The notes below the pieces were generated by a model, which was given only the letters and a program-made list of their open reading frames with translations, had not been told where the DNA came from and made no database searches. From NCBI RefSeq assembly GCF_900115665.1, contig NZ_FOXH01000001.1, forward strand, positions 367,777-431,776: DNA of 64,000 nucleotides, written 5' to 3'. Below are positions 16,952 to 25,211 of the stretch, one piece after another. Numbering within the stretch: the first letter of the stretch is position 1; the number at the start of each line of letters is the position of its first letter. A program made the translations under genes and the position numbers. The stretch comes from Pseudarcicella hirudinis (GTDB lineage Bacteria > Bacteroidota > Bacteroidia > Cytophagales > Spirosomataceae).

Positions 16952-18340
16952 ATGTCAGATCATAATTCCCTGAAAACCATGCAGAATCTTATAGAGAAAT
17001 ACAATGTCCCCGGACCGCGCTATACGAGTTACCCAACTGTACCTTACTGGCAGACAGCTGATTTTAAGGAGGAATTATGGATCGGGTCTTTAAAAAAGGC
17101 ATTTTCTCAGACTAATTCAGAGAAAGGAATCAGTCTTTATATTCATTTACCCTATTGCGAGAGTCTTTGTACATTCTGTGGTTGCAATAAGCGCATTACA
17201 AAAAATCATGCAGTGGAAATGCCCTATATTCAGGCTTTATTAAAAGAATGGAGTCTCTATGCAGGGTATTTTGATGAGAAACCGATAGTTTCAGAAATAC
17301 ATCTCGGTGGCGGGACGCCGACTTTTTTTTCAGCGGAATCACTGGAAAAGCTTTTGCTGGGGATTCTCAATACGGTCAGTCTTTCAAAAGATTTTGAATT
17401 CAGTTTTGAAGGACATCCTAATAATACCACTTTCGGACACTTACAAAAATTGTATGATCTTGGTTTCAGGAGGGTAAGTTTCGGTGTACAGGATTATGAT
17501 CCGATAGTTCAGAAAGCTATTCATCGCATTCAGCCTTTTGAACATGTCAGAAAGGTAACAGATTGGAGCCGGGAAATCGGATATGACTCCATAAGCCATG
17601 ATTTAGTTTATGGATTGCCTTTTCAAAAGTTATCAGGAATAATTGATACGATTGAGAAAACGATTGCACTTAAACCCGACAGGTTATCTTTTTATTCCTA
17701 TGCGCATGTGCCCTGGCTGAAAGGAAACGGACAAAGAGGTTACAGAGAGGAGGATTTACCCTCAGCTGTTTTGAAGAGAGAATTATATGAAACGGGCAGG
17801 GATTTATTCGAAAAAGCAGGATATTCTGAAATAGGAATGGACCATTTTGCACTTCCGGGAGATAAGATGTTTGCAGCCGCAGGGAATCAGCAGCTGCACA
17901 GAAACTTTATGGGTTATACCACCAGCCAGACCAAAGTGCTGATTGGCTTAGGGGTTTCTTCTATCAGTGATTCATGGTATGGTTTTGCCCAGAATACCAA
18001 AGATCTGGATAAATATTATGCAATGATTAATGCAAACCAACTGCCGGTTGTGAAAGGCCATATACTTTCCGATGAAGATCTTGTTACCAGAAAACAGATT
18101 CTTGATATTATGTGTAATTTATCCGTACAGATAAATGAAGATGACCGGGATTTTGAGGAAAAAAATGTTTTCATGGAAAAAATGGCTGATTTTGAAGCCG
18201 ATGGTTTATTGAAAATGACAGGAAATAACCTGATTGTTACCGAAAAAGGGAAGGCTTTTCTCCGAAATATTTGCATGGCTTTTGACAAAAGGATGTTAAG
18301 AGGAAAATCTGAAGAAAGGCTTTTTTCAAAAACTGTATGA
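16952..18340 (+). CDS. hemN: Oxygen-independent coproporphyrinogen III oxidase
   Basis: 462 residues (453 if the ATG at 16979 is used), close to E. coli HemN. The HemN opening KYNVPGPRYTSYPT is present, and the radical-SAM cluster is C69, C73, C76 and C78 in CESLCTFCGC (CxxxCxxCxC), followed by GCNKR. HLGGGTPTF and the HemN C-terminal domain also match. It decarboxylates coproporphyrinogen III to protoporphyrinogen IX without oxygen, in the cytoplasm, for haem synthesis under low oxygen. The start is ambiguous: a -7 element ends 10 bases before the first ATG, so the second start is a reasonable alternative. hemL lies elsewhere in the window. Confidence 0.93.
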   Translation: MSDHNSLKTMQNLIEKYNVPGPRYTSYPTVPYWQTADFKEELWIGSLKKAFSQTNSEKGISLYIHLPYCESLCTFCGCNKRITKNHAVEMPYIQALLKEWSLYAGYFDEKPIVSEIHLGGGTPTFFSAESLEKLLLGILNTVSLSKDFEFSFEGHPNNTTFGHLQKLYDLGFRRVSFGVQDYDPIVQKAIHRIQPFEHVRKVTDWSREIGYDSISHDLVYGLPFQKLSGIIDTIEKTIALKPDRLSFYSYAHVPWLKGNGQRGYREEDLPSAVLKRELYETGRDLFEKAGYSEIGMDHFALPGDKMFAAAGNQQLHRNFMGYTTSQTKVLIGLGVSSISDSWYGFAQNTKDLDKYYAMINANQLPVVKGHILSDEDLVTRKQILDIMCNLSVQINEDDRDFEEKNVFMEKMADFEADGLLKMTGNNLIVTEKGKAFLRNICMAFDKRMLRGKSEERLFSKTV

Positions 18341-18370
18341 TGAATTGCGAGGTATCGTAAGAACATGCAT

Positions 18371-18404
18371 TTTGCAGGAAATCCGGAAGGAAAAGTTAAC
18401 TTTG
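18371..18404 (+). promoter_or_regulatory. -33/-7 promoter for the DUF1456 gene
   Basis: TTTG (18371-18374), a 22-base spacer and TAACTTTG (18397-18404) match the two-part Bacteroidota sigma-A promoter. The start codon is 22 bases further on. Confidence 0.65.
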
Positions 18405-18426
18405 CGTAATAAATCCTTTCAAAATT

Positions 18427-18684
18427 ATGTCAAACAACGATATTTTAAAGAAACTCAGAGTGGCTCTTCAATTGAGAGACGATGAGATTGTAGAGATTCT
18501 TAAACTGGTGAATTTCAGGGTTTCCAAAGCGGAGATTGGTGCATTTTTCAGAAGTGAAGACCATCCTAATTATAAACCTTGCGGAGATCAGATTCTTAGG
18601 AATTTTCTCAACGGTTTGGTTATTCACCTGAGAGGCCCGAAGGAAGAAAAGAAAAATTCTCCGGTAAATTCACCAAAGGCTTAA
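18427..18684 (+). CDS. Half-length DUF1456 (YehS-like) protein
   Basis: 85 residues. MSNNDILKKLRVALQLRDDEIVEILKL and the later CGDQILRNFLNGLVIHLRG are diagnostic of DUF1456, named for E. coli YehS. YehS and most relatives have two copies of this unit (about 150-160 residues), whereas here only one is present followed by a polar tail of about 15 residues. It has a clear promoter of its own, so it looks like a real short form rather than a broken gene. Function unknown; cytoplasmic. Confidence 0.75.
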   Translation: MSNNDILKKLRVALQLRDDEIVEILKLVNFRVSKAEIGAFFRSEDHPNYKPCGDQILRNFLNGLVIHLRGPKEEKKNSPVNSPKA

Positions 18685-18696
18685 GACTCAAAAACT

Positions 18697-19332
18697 TTAT
18701 TTTGATTTACTGAAAGCCATTTTTAAGGCCAATCCTGCTAAAATTCCTGCCATAAACCATTTCTGTATTTTTATCCAGGCAGGATTTTGTGCAAACCAGA
18801 CAGCAGTTCTGGCCGCCGATAAAACGATAATAGCATTTACCGTAAAACTTACCGAAATCTGCGTCAGACCTAACTGAAGACTTTGTAACAGAACAGAACC
18901 ATATTCCGGTTTTATGAATTGCGGAAAGAAAGATAAATAAAACACAGCAACTTTGGGGTTCAGTACATTGGTAAAGAATCCCATGCTGAAAAGTTTCACT
19001 GATCTGTCTTCTTTTAAATCACTTCTCATTTCAAAAATCCCCTTGCTGCCTGGTTTTACCGCCTGAATGGCAAGATATAAAAGGTAAAATACGCCTAAAG
19101 TTTTTAGAATTGAATAAGCCACAGGAACGGCAAAGAGCACGGCGGTTAAGCCTGCCGAGACCATAACAATATGGAACAGGAAACCGCAAATTACGCCAAT
19201 CAATGAAATAAGCCCCGCTTTTCTCCCCTGTGTTATTGACCGGGAAATAAGATAAATCATGTTCGGTCCCGGACTAATCACCAGTCCAAATGCTGCCAAT
19301 GCAAAAAATAATAAGTCTTTTACCGGAATCAT
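18697..19332 (-). CDS. LysE/RhtB-family exporter
   Basis: 211 residues, about six hydrophobic segments. The N-terminal stretch FGLVISPGPNMIYLISRSITQGRKAGLISLIGV is the LysE/RhtB signature (PGPN, G(x)7G). NPKVAVFYLSFFPQFI in the second half is equally characteristic. It exports amino acids or related metabolites across the inner membrane, specificity unknown. It converges with the DUF1456 gene with 12 bases between stops and no clear terminator. Confidence 0.88.
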   Translation of the reverse strand: MIPVKDLLFFALAAFGLVISPGPNMIYLISRSITQGRKAGLISLIGVICGFLFHIVMVSAGLTAVLFAVPVAYSILKTLGVFYLLYLAIQAVKPGSKGIFEMRSDLKEDRSVKLFSMGFFTNVLNPKVAVFYLSFFPQFIKPEYGSVLLQSLQLGLTQISVSFTVNAIIVLSAARTAVWFAQNPAWIKIQKWFMAGILAGLALKMAFSKSK

Positions 19333-19498
19333 GATGATTTTCTTGCTAAAATTGTCATTTTGTTTTGCAAATTACCTTAAAATCTACAGTTTGAGAATAA
19401 ATTTTCCGCCTGAGAATAAAATTTCCCAAAACATTATTCACTGTTTGATGGTATAGTTATTTGTGATTTTTGCTACTAAGCCATCTTAAATTAAAATT

Positions 19499-19825
19499 AT
19501 GAAAGGAAAGTGGAAACGATTTTTTCAAAATCATTTCGAACAAATCAGTAATGCAGCGGAAGAGGGAACTGCAACACCGAATCAGGAGGAAAAAACATGG
19601 GATATCCCGATCATCGGCCAGTCCAGGGAAGATGCCCTTAAAAGTATAGACCTGGAAAAAATCAGAGAAAATATTCCGGAAGCCGACATTCCTCAATTAT
19701 CTGAAGTCGAAGATGATGACTATGATGAGTCGGAAATTCCTGAAATTCCCGACGACATAGTAGAAAAAGAAGTCCTGGAAGACTTTAAACAGAAAATTAA
19801 AAGAGTTCGTAAGAAATTGCTTTAG
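19499..19825 (+). CDS. Small acidic protein of unknown function
   Basis: 108 residues that I do not recognise. The ends are basic (MKGKWKRFFQNHF and KQKIKRVRKKLL) while the middle is very acidic (EVEDDDYDESEIPEIPDDIVEKE). No signal peptide, no membrane segment, and few hydrophobic residues, so it is probably partly disordered. It lies 69 bases upstream of the DbpA-like helicase gene on the same strand. The charge layout would suit binding to RNA, ribosomes or basic proteins (inference only). Its coding quality (ATG start, no rare look, clear end before the helicase promoter) supports a real gene. Confidence 0.55.
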   Translation: MKGKWKRFFQNHFEQISNAAEEGTATPNQEEKTWDIPIIGQSREDALKSIDLEKIRENIPEADIPQLSEVEDDDYDESEIPEIPDDIVEKEVLEDFKQKIKRVRKKLL

Positions 19826-19882
19826 TGACTTGCCGGATTTGTGTCAGAACTAAAAAAAGAACTTCATCAACTCTTTTAGTAT

Positions 19883-19890
19883 TACCTTTG
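19883..19890 (+). promoter_or_regulatory. -7 element directly in front of the helicase start codon
   Basis: TACCTTTG matches TAnnTTTG and is separated from the ATG at 19895 by only four bases (tggt). Transcription would begin at or beside the start codon, which suggests a leaderless mRNA. Confidence 0.55.
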
Positions 19891-19894
19891 TGGT

Positions 19895-21217
19895 ATGCAA
19901 ACCAATAATCAGATTCAACAAGTTTTGTCGAATTTAGGGATACCGTCTCTTAATCCAATGCAGGAAGCAGCTCAAAAGGCAATTCTTAACGACAGAAATA
20001 CACTTTTACTTTCACCGACAGGTTCCGGAAAAACACTGGGATTTCTTTTGCCGGTTCTGCAATTGCTTAATCCTGATAAAAATGCAGTTCAATGCCTTAT
20101 TCTCACACCATCGAGAGAACTGGCTATCCAAATCGAACAGGTTTGGAAGAAAATGGCTACGGGTTTTAAAGTGAATGTTTGCTACGGCGGGCATGCGATG
20201 GCCACAGAAATACAAAATCTGAGTAATCCTCCGGCTTTACTCATTGGTACTCCGGGAAGAATTGCAGATCATTTAACCAGAAAAACTTTTTCTCTTTCCG
20301 GCATTCATACGCTCGTATTGGATGAATTTGATAAGTCGCTCGATTTGGGTTTTCAGGATCAGATGTCCTTTATTATCGTGGGACTCAGTAAGCTTAAAAA
20401 GCGGGTTTTGGTTTCGGCTACTGCCGGGATTAAAATTCCTGAATTTGCCGGAGTTTCTTCACCAACACTGCTTAATTTCATTCCTAAGGAAGAAGTTAAG
20501 ACAGGATTGGAGATGAAAATAGTAATTTCTGAAGAAAAGGATAAAGTCAATACATTATTTGATTTGATCTGTTCTTTAAACTCAGAAGCAGCTTTGATTT
20601 TTTGTAATCACAGAGATGCTGCCGAGCGTACGAGTGAATTACTGAACGAATCTGGGATTTACTCTGCGTTTTATCATGGTGGAATGGATCAGGATGACCG
20701 CGAACGGGCCTTGATTCAATTCAGAAACGGAAGCGTCAATTATCTGGTAACAACCGATCTGGCAGCCAGAGGACTTGATATTCCGGAAATGAAGCATGTT
20801 ATTCATTATCATCTGCCTTTACAGGAGCATGAATTTGTGCATAGAAATGGCAGAACTGCCCGGATGCATTCTTCAGGCACGGCTTATCTGATTTTTCACA
20901 GAAATGAACACCGTCCGGCTTATGTAGATGATTCCCTGGAAGAACTGAGCCTTTCAGAGAATAACCCTCTGCCTCAGCCTCCGGAGTTTTTGACCATTTA
21001 CATCAGCGGAGGTAAAAAGAATAAGATTAATAAGGTCGATATTGTAGGCTTTTTCTCCCAAAAAGGGAAACTTGAAAAAGAAGATCTGGGTCTTATCGAA
21101 GTAAAAGATTTTATCTCATTTGCGGCGGTTAAAAAACAAAAAGTAAAAGATTTACTTAACCGCATCAGAGAAGAAAAAATGAAAGGTAAGAAATATAAAA
21201 TTGAAGTGGCGAGATAG
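19895..21217 (+). CDS. DEAD-box RNA helicase, DbpA-like
   Basis: 440 residues. Motif I is SPTGSGKT (residues 40-47), motif II is DEFD (143-146, a variant of DEAD), motif III is SAT, and motif VI is HRNGRTAR. The last 75 or so residues (from FLTIYISGGKKNKINKVDIVGFF, ending RIREEKMKGKKYKIEVAR) match the DbpA RNA-binding domain, an RRM-like fold that in E. coli DbpA recognises hairpin 92 of 23S rRNA. It should remodel RNA, probably late in 50S ribosome assembly. A small acidic gene lies just upstream. Promoter and start codon almost touch. Confidence 0.88.
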   Translation: MQTNNQIQQVLSNLGIPSLNPMQEAAQKAILNDRNTLLLSPTGSGKTLGFLLPVLQLLNPDKNAVQCLILTPSRELAIQIEQVWKKMATGFKVNVCYGGHAMATEIQNLSNPPALLIGTPGRIADHLTRKTFSLSGIHTLVLDEFDKSLDLGFQDQMSFIIVGLSKLKKRVLVSATAGIKIPEFAGVSSPTLLNFIPKEEVKTGLEMKIVISEEKDKVNTLFDLICSLNSEAALIFCNHRDAAERTSELLNESGIYSAFYHGGMDQDDRERALIQFRNGSVNYLVTTDLAARGLDIPEMKHVIHYHLPLQEHEFVHRNGRTARMHSSGTAYLIFHRNEHRPAYVDDSLEELSLSENNPLPQPPEFLTIYISGGKKNKINKVDIVGFFSQKGKLEKEDLGLIEVKDFISFAAVKKQKVKDLLNRIREEKMKGKKYKIEVAR

Positions 21218-21237
21218 TATTTGCGGCGAATCTCAGT

Positions 21238-21281
21238 AAAAATCCTGCTTACAGCTTTTTGATTGTAAGCAGGATTTTTTT
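21238..21281. terminator. Bidirectional terminator after the helicase gene
   Basis: 16-bp stem aaaaatcctgcttaca/tgtaagcaggattttt with a 10-base loop and a T run. It lies between converging genes, 8 bases before the end of the rhamnosidase gene. Confidence 0.92.
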
Positions 21282-21289
21282 GAACACAA

Positions 21290-23698
21290 TTACTCAATAC
21301 TTATAGTTTGGAAGCCCGCTTTTAAAGGCTGGATTTTTCCTTTCCAGACAAATTTTCCGGAAACATTATCGGGAAGGATAATTTCTCCATTAACGCCATT
21401 TCCTTTCCTGCTCAGTTTTACGGAAATCTGACCATTCGGATGTGGCATTTTGCCTTCAATTTTATCCAATTCTCCAAATGCAGGTTGAATCCGGACTTCT
21501 TCAAAACCCGGTTGTTCCGGCATAATCCCACAGATTGTTGCCAGAAAATCATAATTAGGAGAAGAAGACCAGGCATGGCAGTCTGATCTGACAGGCTCCG
21601 GATTTTCTGCGAAAGTACTAAGCCCTAACTTCAGCATTTCTCTCCAGGGAGTTAATGATTCATAATATTTGTCAGACATATTGGCTTTTTTCAAAGCCTG
21701 TGTCAGATAAAATCTGAAATAAAAAGTAGCCTGACTTAAAGACTGGTCATTTAAAACTTTCTCCATCAAAGCCCGTTCTTCCGTTCTGGGTACAGCTCCG
21801 GAAAGTACAGCAAAGATTGAAGCATGCTGACTGAATGTTTTCTTTTCAGGAGTATTGGCAACTACTTTCCTGTTTTCATCTAAGCAAAGTTCGTAGGTTG
21901 ATTTTGCCAGCACATCGGCTAAGGTCCGGTAATAAATAGCTCTTTCTTTATTGCCAAAATACTCAAACAAAGCGGAGGCTTGTTTTAACGTGTAGGCAAA
22001 TTGAAAAGTCAGGATTGAAGAATTGCCATCAGAAGCCCCTTCAGGAACACCTCCGTTATCTTTCTTTGAGTCCCAGGGCCAGGTAGTATTCCAATCAGCA
22101 AAATTCCACCAGCGCATTGGTCCGAGCATGTTTTTATGAGGATCAATTCTTTGTTCATACCAAGCTAAAACCTTCTCAATATTTGGTAAAAAATGCTTTA
22201 AAAAGGCATCATCTTTTCTGTGCATCCAATAATCATAATTCATAGAAACCCAAAAAAGGGAGAAAGGAGGAATCACCTGTACAATATTGGATGGATAACG
22301 ACTTTGCGTAAGCCCTTCCGATAACATCGAATTATCAAAATCCGTTAATGCTTTTCGCATCAATCTATCGTCGCCGCTTACATAGAGTGAGATTAATGAC
22401 TGAATCCTGGTATCTCCGGTATATTGCAATTGTTCGTAATAGGGGCAATCGAAATACGTTTCGCCTCCGCATAAGCGTGCCGTACGCCAGCCTACATTCC
22501 AGATATTTTTCAGATTCTGGTCATTGCTTGAAAAAGATGCTTTTTCTTCAAAAGGATAAGCCGTGAAGATCCCTTTGAAAGAATTAATAATAAGCGGATC
22601 ATTTTGGGTTTCAATGTTCAGTTCTATATAACGGTAAGTCCGGAACCACAAAGGTCTGAAGGTTCGCAGTGCAGTTCCGTCCGGTCTGAAAATATCATAA
22701 TTGCCTGAAATCTCTTTTCCTTCTATGACATTCCTGTTACCTTTTTGTCTTTTCGCATCGATTAAAGCTTCCGCATAAGTTAGTTTTACTGAAGCGTTTT
22801 TACCTCCTGAAACGCTGAGTTCCGGATAGGCTGTTGTTTCAAAAGATTGATCCAGTAAAATGGTGACTTTAGATTTCGCCGGAATAGTCAGTATCCCTTT
22901 GCCTTTTAACCAGTCGGTATGAATCGGAGATGTTAAACCGCTGACTCTTCTGATTTCCTGAATTTCCTGTTCTTTTTCCTCCATTTGAGGAATTTGCCTG
23001 GGAACCAGATACCAGCCGGCTCCTGTTCCTGCCCCGTATGGAAAACCTGGCTCTAGTCCTTTGGCATTTTGCCAGGAAATATCTGAAAATTCAGGTTTTT
23101 CCCATCCGAAAATATAAGCGGAGGCGGAAACATCTTCTCCGCAGCCTGTTACCATGAAAGCCTGCATTTTTGCACCATCTATGGGGATGCTTTTATAGGC
23201 TTTATTCTCTGTAACCTTCCAGCTTTTATTGGTGTTAAGTATAGCTTCATTTTCTGAATTTCCCTGTAAAATAAAGGCTGTTTTATTGCTGATTTGCGCC
23301 CAGGGTTTATCTTCTCCGAAATTCCAGACTACCGAAGCTATCACATTGGTACCCGCATGAAGAAATGGTGCAATATCAATAGTTTCAAAATTCCAATGCA
23401 TTAAATCTCCTCTTGCAGGTCCTGCAAGTGCATAATGTCCGTTTACAAATAAGCGATAACGATTGTCTCCTGAAACATGTACGACAAAACTTTTGGGTTT
23501 CTGAGATAATTCGAAGGTTTTCCTGAAGTGAAATACTCCAAAATCTTTTAGAGAAACGCCAGGAGGGGCAATCCATTCTGCCTTCCATTTATAAGTGAGA
23601 ATATCCGGGGCAATCAAAGTGTTATTCTGCGCTTCTGCCTTGAAAAACAGAATAAGAGCGGGCAATAAACAGAAGATGCGTATGTTTTTAAGAAGCAT
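21290..23698 (-). CDS. Exported GH78 alpha-L-rhamnosidase-type glycosidase
   Basis: 802 residues with a signal peptide ending FKAEAQ. The order of domains fits GH78: N-terminal sandwich with the carbohydrate-binding motif VSGDNRYRLFVNGHYALAGPARGD, a second sandwich, then an (alpha/alpha)6 catalytic domain from about residue 400. The expected general acid is E422 in FDCPYYEQLQYTGDTR, and RWWNFADWNTTWPWD is consistent with the active-site cleft. The small C-terminal sandwich (PNGQISVKLSRKGNGVNGEI) is also present. It should remove alpha-L-rhamnose from plant pectin or glycosides in the periplasm. Specificity is not proven, as some relatives act on other sugars. Monocistronic. Confidence 0.88.
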   Translation of the reverse strand: MLLKNIRIFCLLPALILFFKAEAQNNTLIAPDILTYKWKAEWIAPPGVSLKDFGVFHFRKTFELSQKPKSFVVHVSGDNRYRLFVNGHYALAGPARGDLMHWNFETIDIAPFLHAGTNVIASVVWNFGEDKPWAQISNKTAFILQGNSENEAILNTNKSWKVTENKAYKSIPIDGAKMQAFMVTGCGEDVSASAYIFGWEKPEFSDISWQNAKGLEPGFPYGAGTGAGWYLVPRQIPQMEEKEQEIQEIRRVSGLTSPIHTDWLKGKGILTIPAKSKVTILLDQSFETTAYPELSVSGGKNASVKLTYAEALIDAKRQKGNRNVIEGKEISGNYDIFRPDGTALRTFRPLWFRTYRYIELNIETQNDPLIINSFKGIFTAYPFEEKASFSSNDQNLKNIWNVGWRTARLCGGETYFDCPYYEQLQYTGDTRIQSLISLYVSGDDRLMRKALTDFDNSMLSEGLTQSRYPSNIVQVIPPFSLFWVSMNYDYWMHRKDDAFLKHFLPNIEKVLAWYEQRIDPHKNMLGPMRWWNFADWNTTWPWDSKKDNGGVPEGASDGNSSILTFQFAYTLKQASALFEYFGNKERAIYYRTLADVLAKSTYELCLDENRKVVANTPEKKTFSQHASIFAVLSGAVPRTEERALMEKVLNDQSLSQATFYFRFYLTQALKKANMSDKYYESLTPWREMLKLGLSTFAENPEPVRSDCHAWSSSPNYDFLATICGIMPEQPGFEEVRIQPAFGELDKIEGKMPHPNGQISVKLSRKGNGVNGEIILPDNVSGKFVWKGKIQPLKAGFQTISIE

Positions 23699-23820
23699 TT
23701 AGTTAAATGGCTTGAATTGGTTTATGAATCTGACATTGATTTTATAAAAGGGAATTTATGAAATATTATTTGAATAATTAACAGTATCTGTTTTCAGCAA
23801 AGCCTGAAAGATTATAAAAA

Positions 23821-23855
23821 GTGAAAGCCCGTTTCAACTTGAAACGGGCTTTCAC
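23821..23855 (-). terminator. Strong terminator after the amidohydrolase operon
   Basis: A perfect 16-bp stem gtgaaagcccgtttca/tgaaacgggctttcac with a 3-base loop, followed on the minus strand by a T run. It is placed 18 bases past the stop codon at 23873. Confidence 0.95.
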
Positions 23856-23872
23856 TCCAGAGATATTTATAA

Positions 23873-25186
23873 CTATTTACCGTACTTTTCAGCGTATTTT
23901 CGGTAAAGACGTTTTTGCTTATCATCAAGGTCAACTTTCTTGCCCTGAATAAAAGCCTGCTCAACTTTAGCGGTGCGCATATCCAGCAAATCTCCTTCTG
24001 AAACAACAAGTGTAGCATGTTTGCCTTTTTCAAGCGTTCCTACTACTTCGTCAATTCCCAGGATTTTAGCGGTATTTGAAGTAATCAGTTTCAAAGCGTC
24101 TTCTTTGCTCATACCGTAGCCTGCTACTGTTCCGGCAAGGAATGGCAGATTGCGGGTACGCCAGTTAAGACCGATATAACCTAAACCGACCAACACACCT
24201 TTTTGCGACAATAACTGAGGTAATTTATAAGGTAAGTCCGTGTCATCATCCGGACGGTTTGGTAAACGGTGAGTAGTATTTACAATGATAGGAATACTGT
24301 TTTCCTTCAGGAAATCAGCCACCGATAATGATTCTTCTCCGCCGATGATAACGATTTTCTTAACACCTTTTGACTTGGCAAACTGTACTGCTTCAAGAAT
24401 TTCTTTGGCATAATCTGCTCCGATGTACAGGTTTTTGCTTCCGTCAAACAAACCCTTCATCGCTTCCATTTTTACATTAACCGGAAAAGGATTTTTGATT
24501 TGTGCATAGGCAATGGCATCATTAAAGGTTTTATCAATTTCTCTCAGCTGTTCATCACGCTTATCGTTTTTCTTTTGGATAAAAGTAAAAGTCTCAACGT
24601 TGAGTTCACGTTTGAAATAACCTACCCAGTTCAAATGTACACCGTCATCTTTCTTTAAAACAGCATCTTCCCAGTTCCAGCCATCTAATTGCATTACAGA
24701 TGACATCCCGGTGATAATATCTCCAAGCGGTGTCGCCTGAGTAAGTAAAATACCATTTCCTCTTACTGTAGGAATCAGCTCTGAGTCGGTGTTATAGGCA
24801 ATTAAAGATCTCACGTGAGGGTTAATGGCACCAACTTCTGTTTGGTCATCCGTCGCTCTTACAGCCGAGATTTCAACCATACCTAATTGATTGGCCGGAG
24901 AAATCAAGCCAGGATAAACATGTTTTCCGGAAACATTGATTATTTCGGTATTGGTTTTGTCAAAATTTGTAGAAGCATCTCCAACTGCAGTGATTTTTCC
25001 TTTGTCAAAAACAATCGTACCATTTGAAATTACCTGACCATTTCCAACGTGAATTGTTGCACCGGTGAGTGCAATTGCTTTTCCCTGAGGTCCACCAGGA
25101 GCCTGATTCTGCGCATAAGATGAATTTCCAAGGAAACCCAAACCTCCCAGCATTAAGATTTTGAATATATTTTTGATGTTTTTCAT
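23873..25186 (-). CDS. Amidohydrolase-fold protein lacking the HxH metal motif
   Basis: 437 residues from the ATG at 25184-25186. An in-frame ATG 20 codons upstream would overlap the previous gene and lacks a signal-peptide look. The signal peptide ends NSSYAQ. The fold is that of imidazolonepropionase-like amidohydrolases: N-terminal composite sandwich, VYPGLISPANQLG where active enzymes have PGxIDxHxH, and a typical ending EDALKLITSNTAKILGIDEVVGTLEKGKHATLVV. Both histidines of HxH are absent, so the normal binuclear metal site cannot form. It is second in an operon, 25 bases after the 1020-residue amidohydrolase gene. It is probably a non-catalytic partner, or acts by another mechanism (inference). 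Confidence 0.85.
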   Translation of the reverse strand: MKNIKNIFKILMLGGLGFLGNSSYAQNQAPGGPQGKAIALTGATIHVGNGQVISNGTIVFDKGKITAVGDASTNFDKTNTEIINVSGKHVYPGLISPANQLGMVEISAVRATDDQTEVGAINPHVRSLIAYNTDSELIPTVRGNGILLTQATPLGDIITGMSSVMQLDGWNWEDAVLKKDDGVHLNWVGYFKRELNVETFTFIQKKNDKRDEQLREIDKTFNDAIAYAQIKNPFPVNVKMEAMKGLFDGSKNLYIGADYAKEILEAVQFAKSKGVKKIVIIGGEESLSVADFLKENSIPIIVNTTHRLPNRPDDDTDLPYKLPQLLSQKGVLVGLGYIGLNWRTRNLPFLAGTVAGYGMSKEDALKLITSNTAKILGIDEVVGTLEKGKHATLVVSEGDLLDMRTAKVEQAFIQGKKVDLDDKQKRLYRKYAEKYGK

Positions 25187-25211
25187 CTGATTGTCGTCAA
25201 TTTTTGAATTA

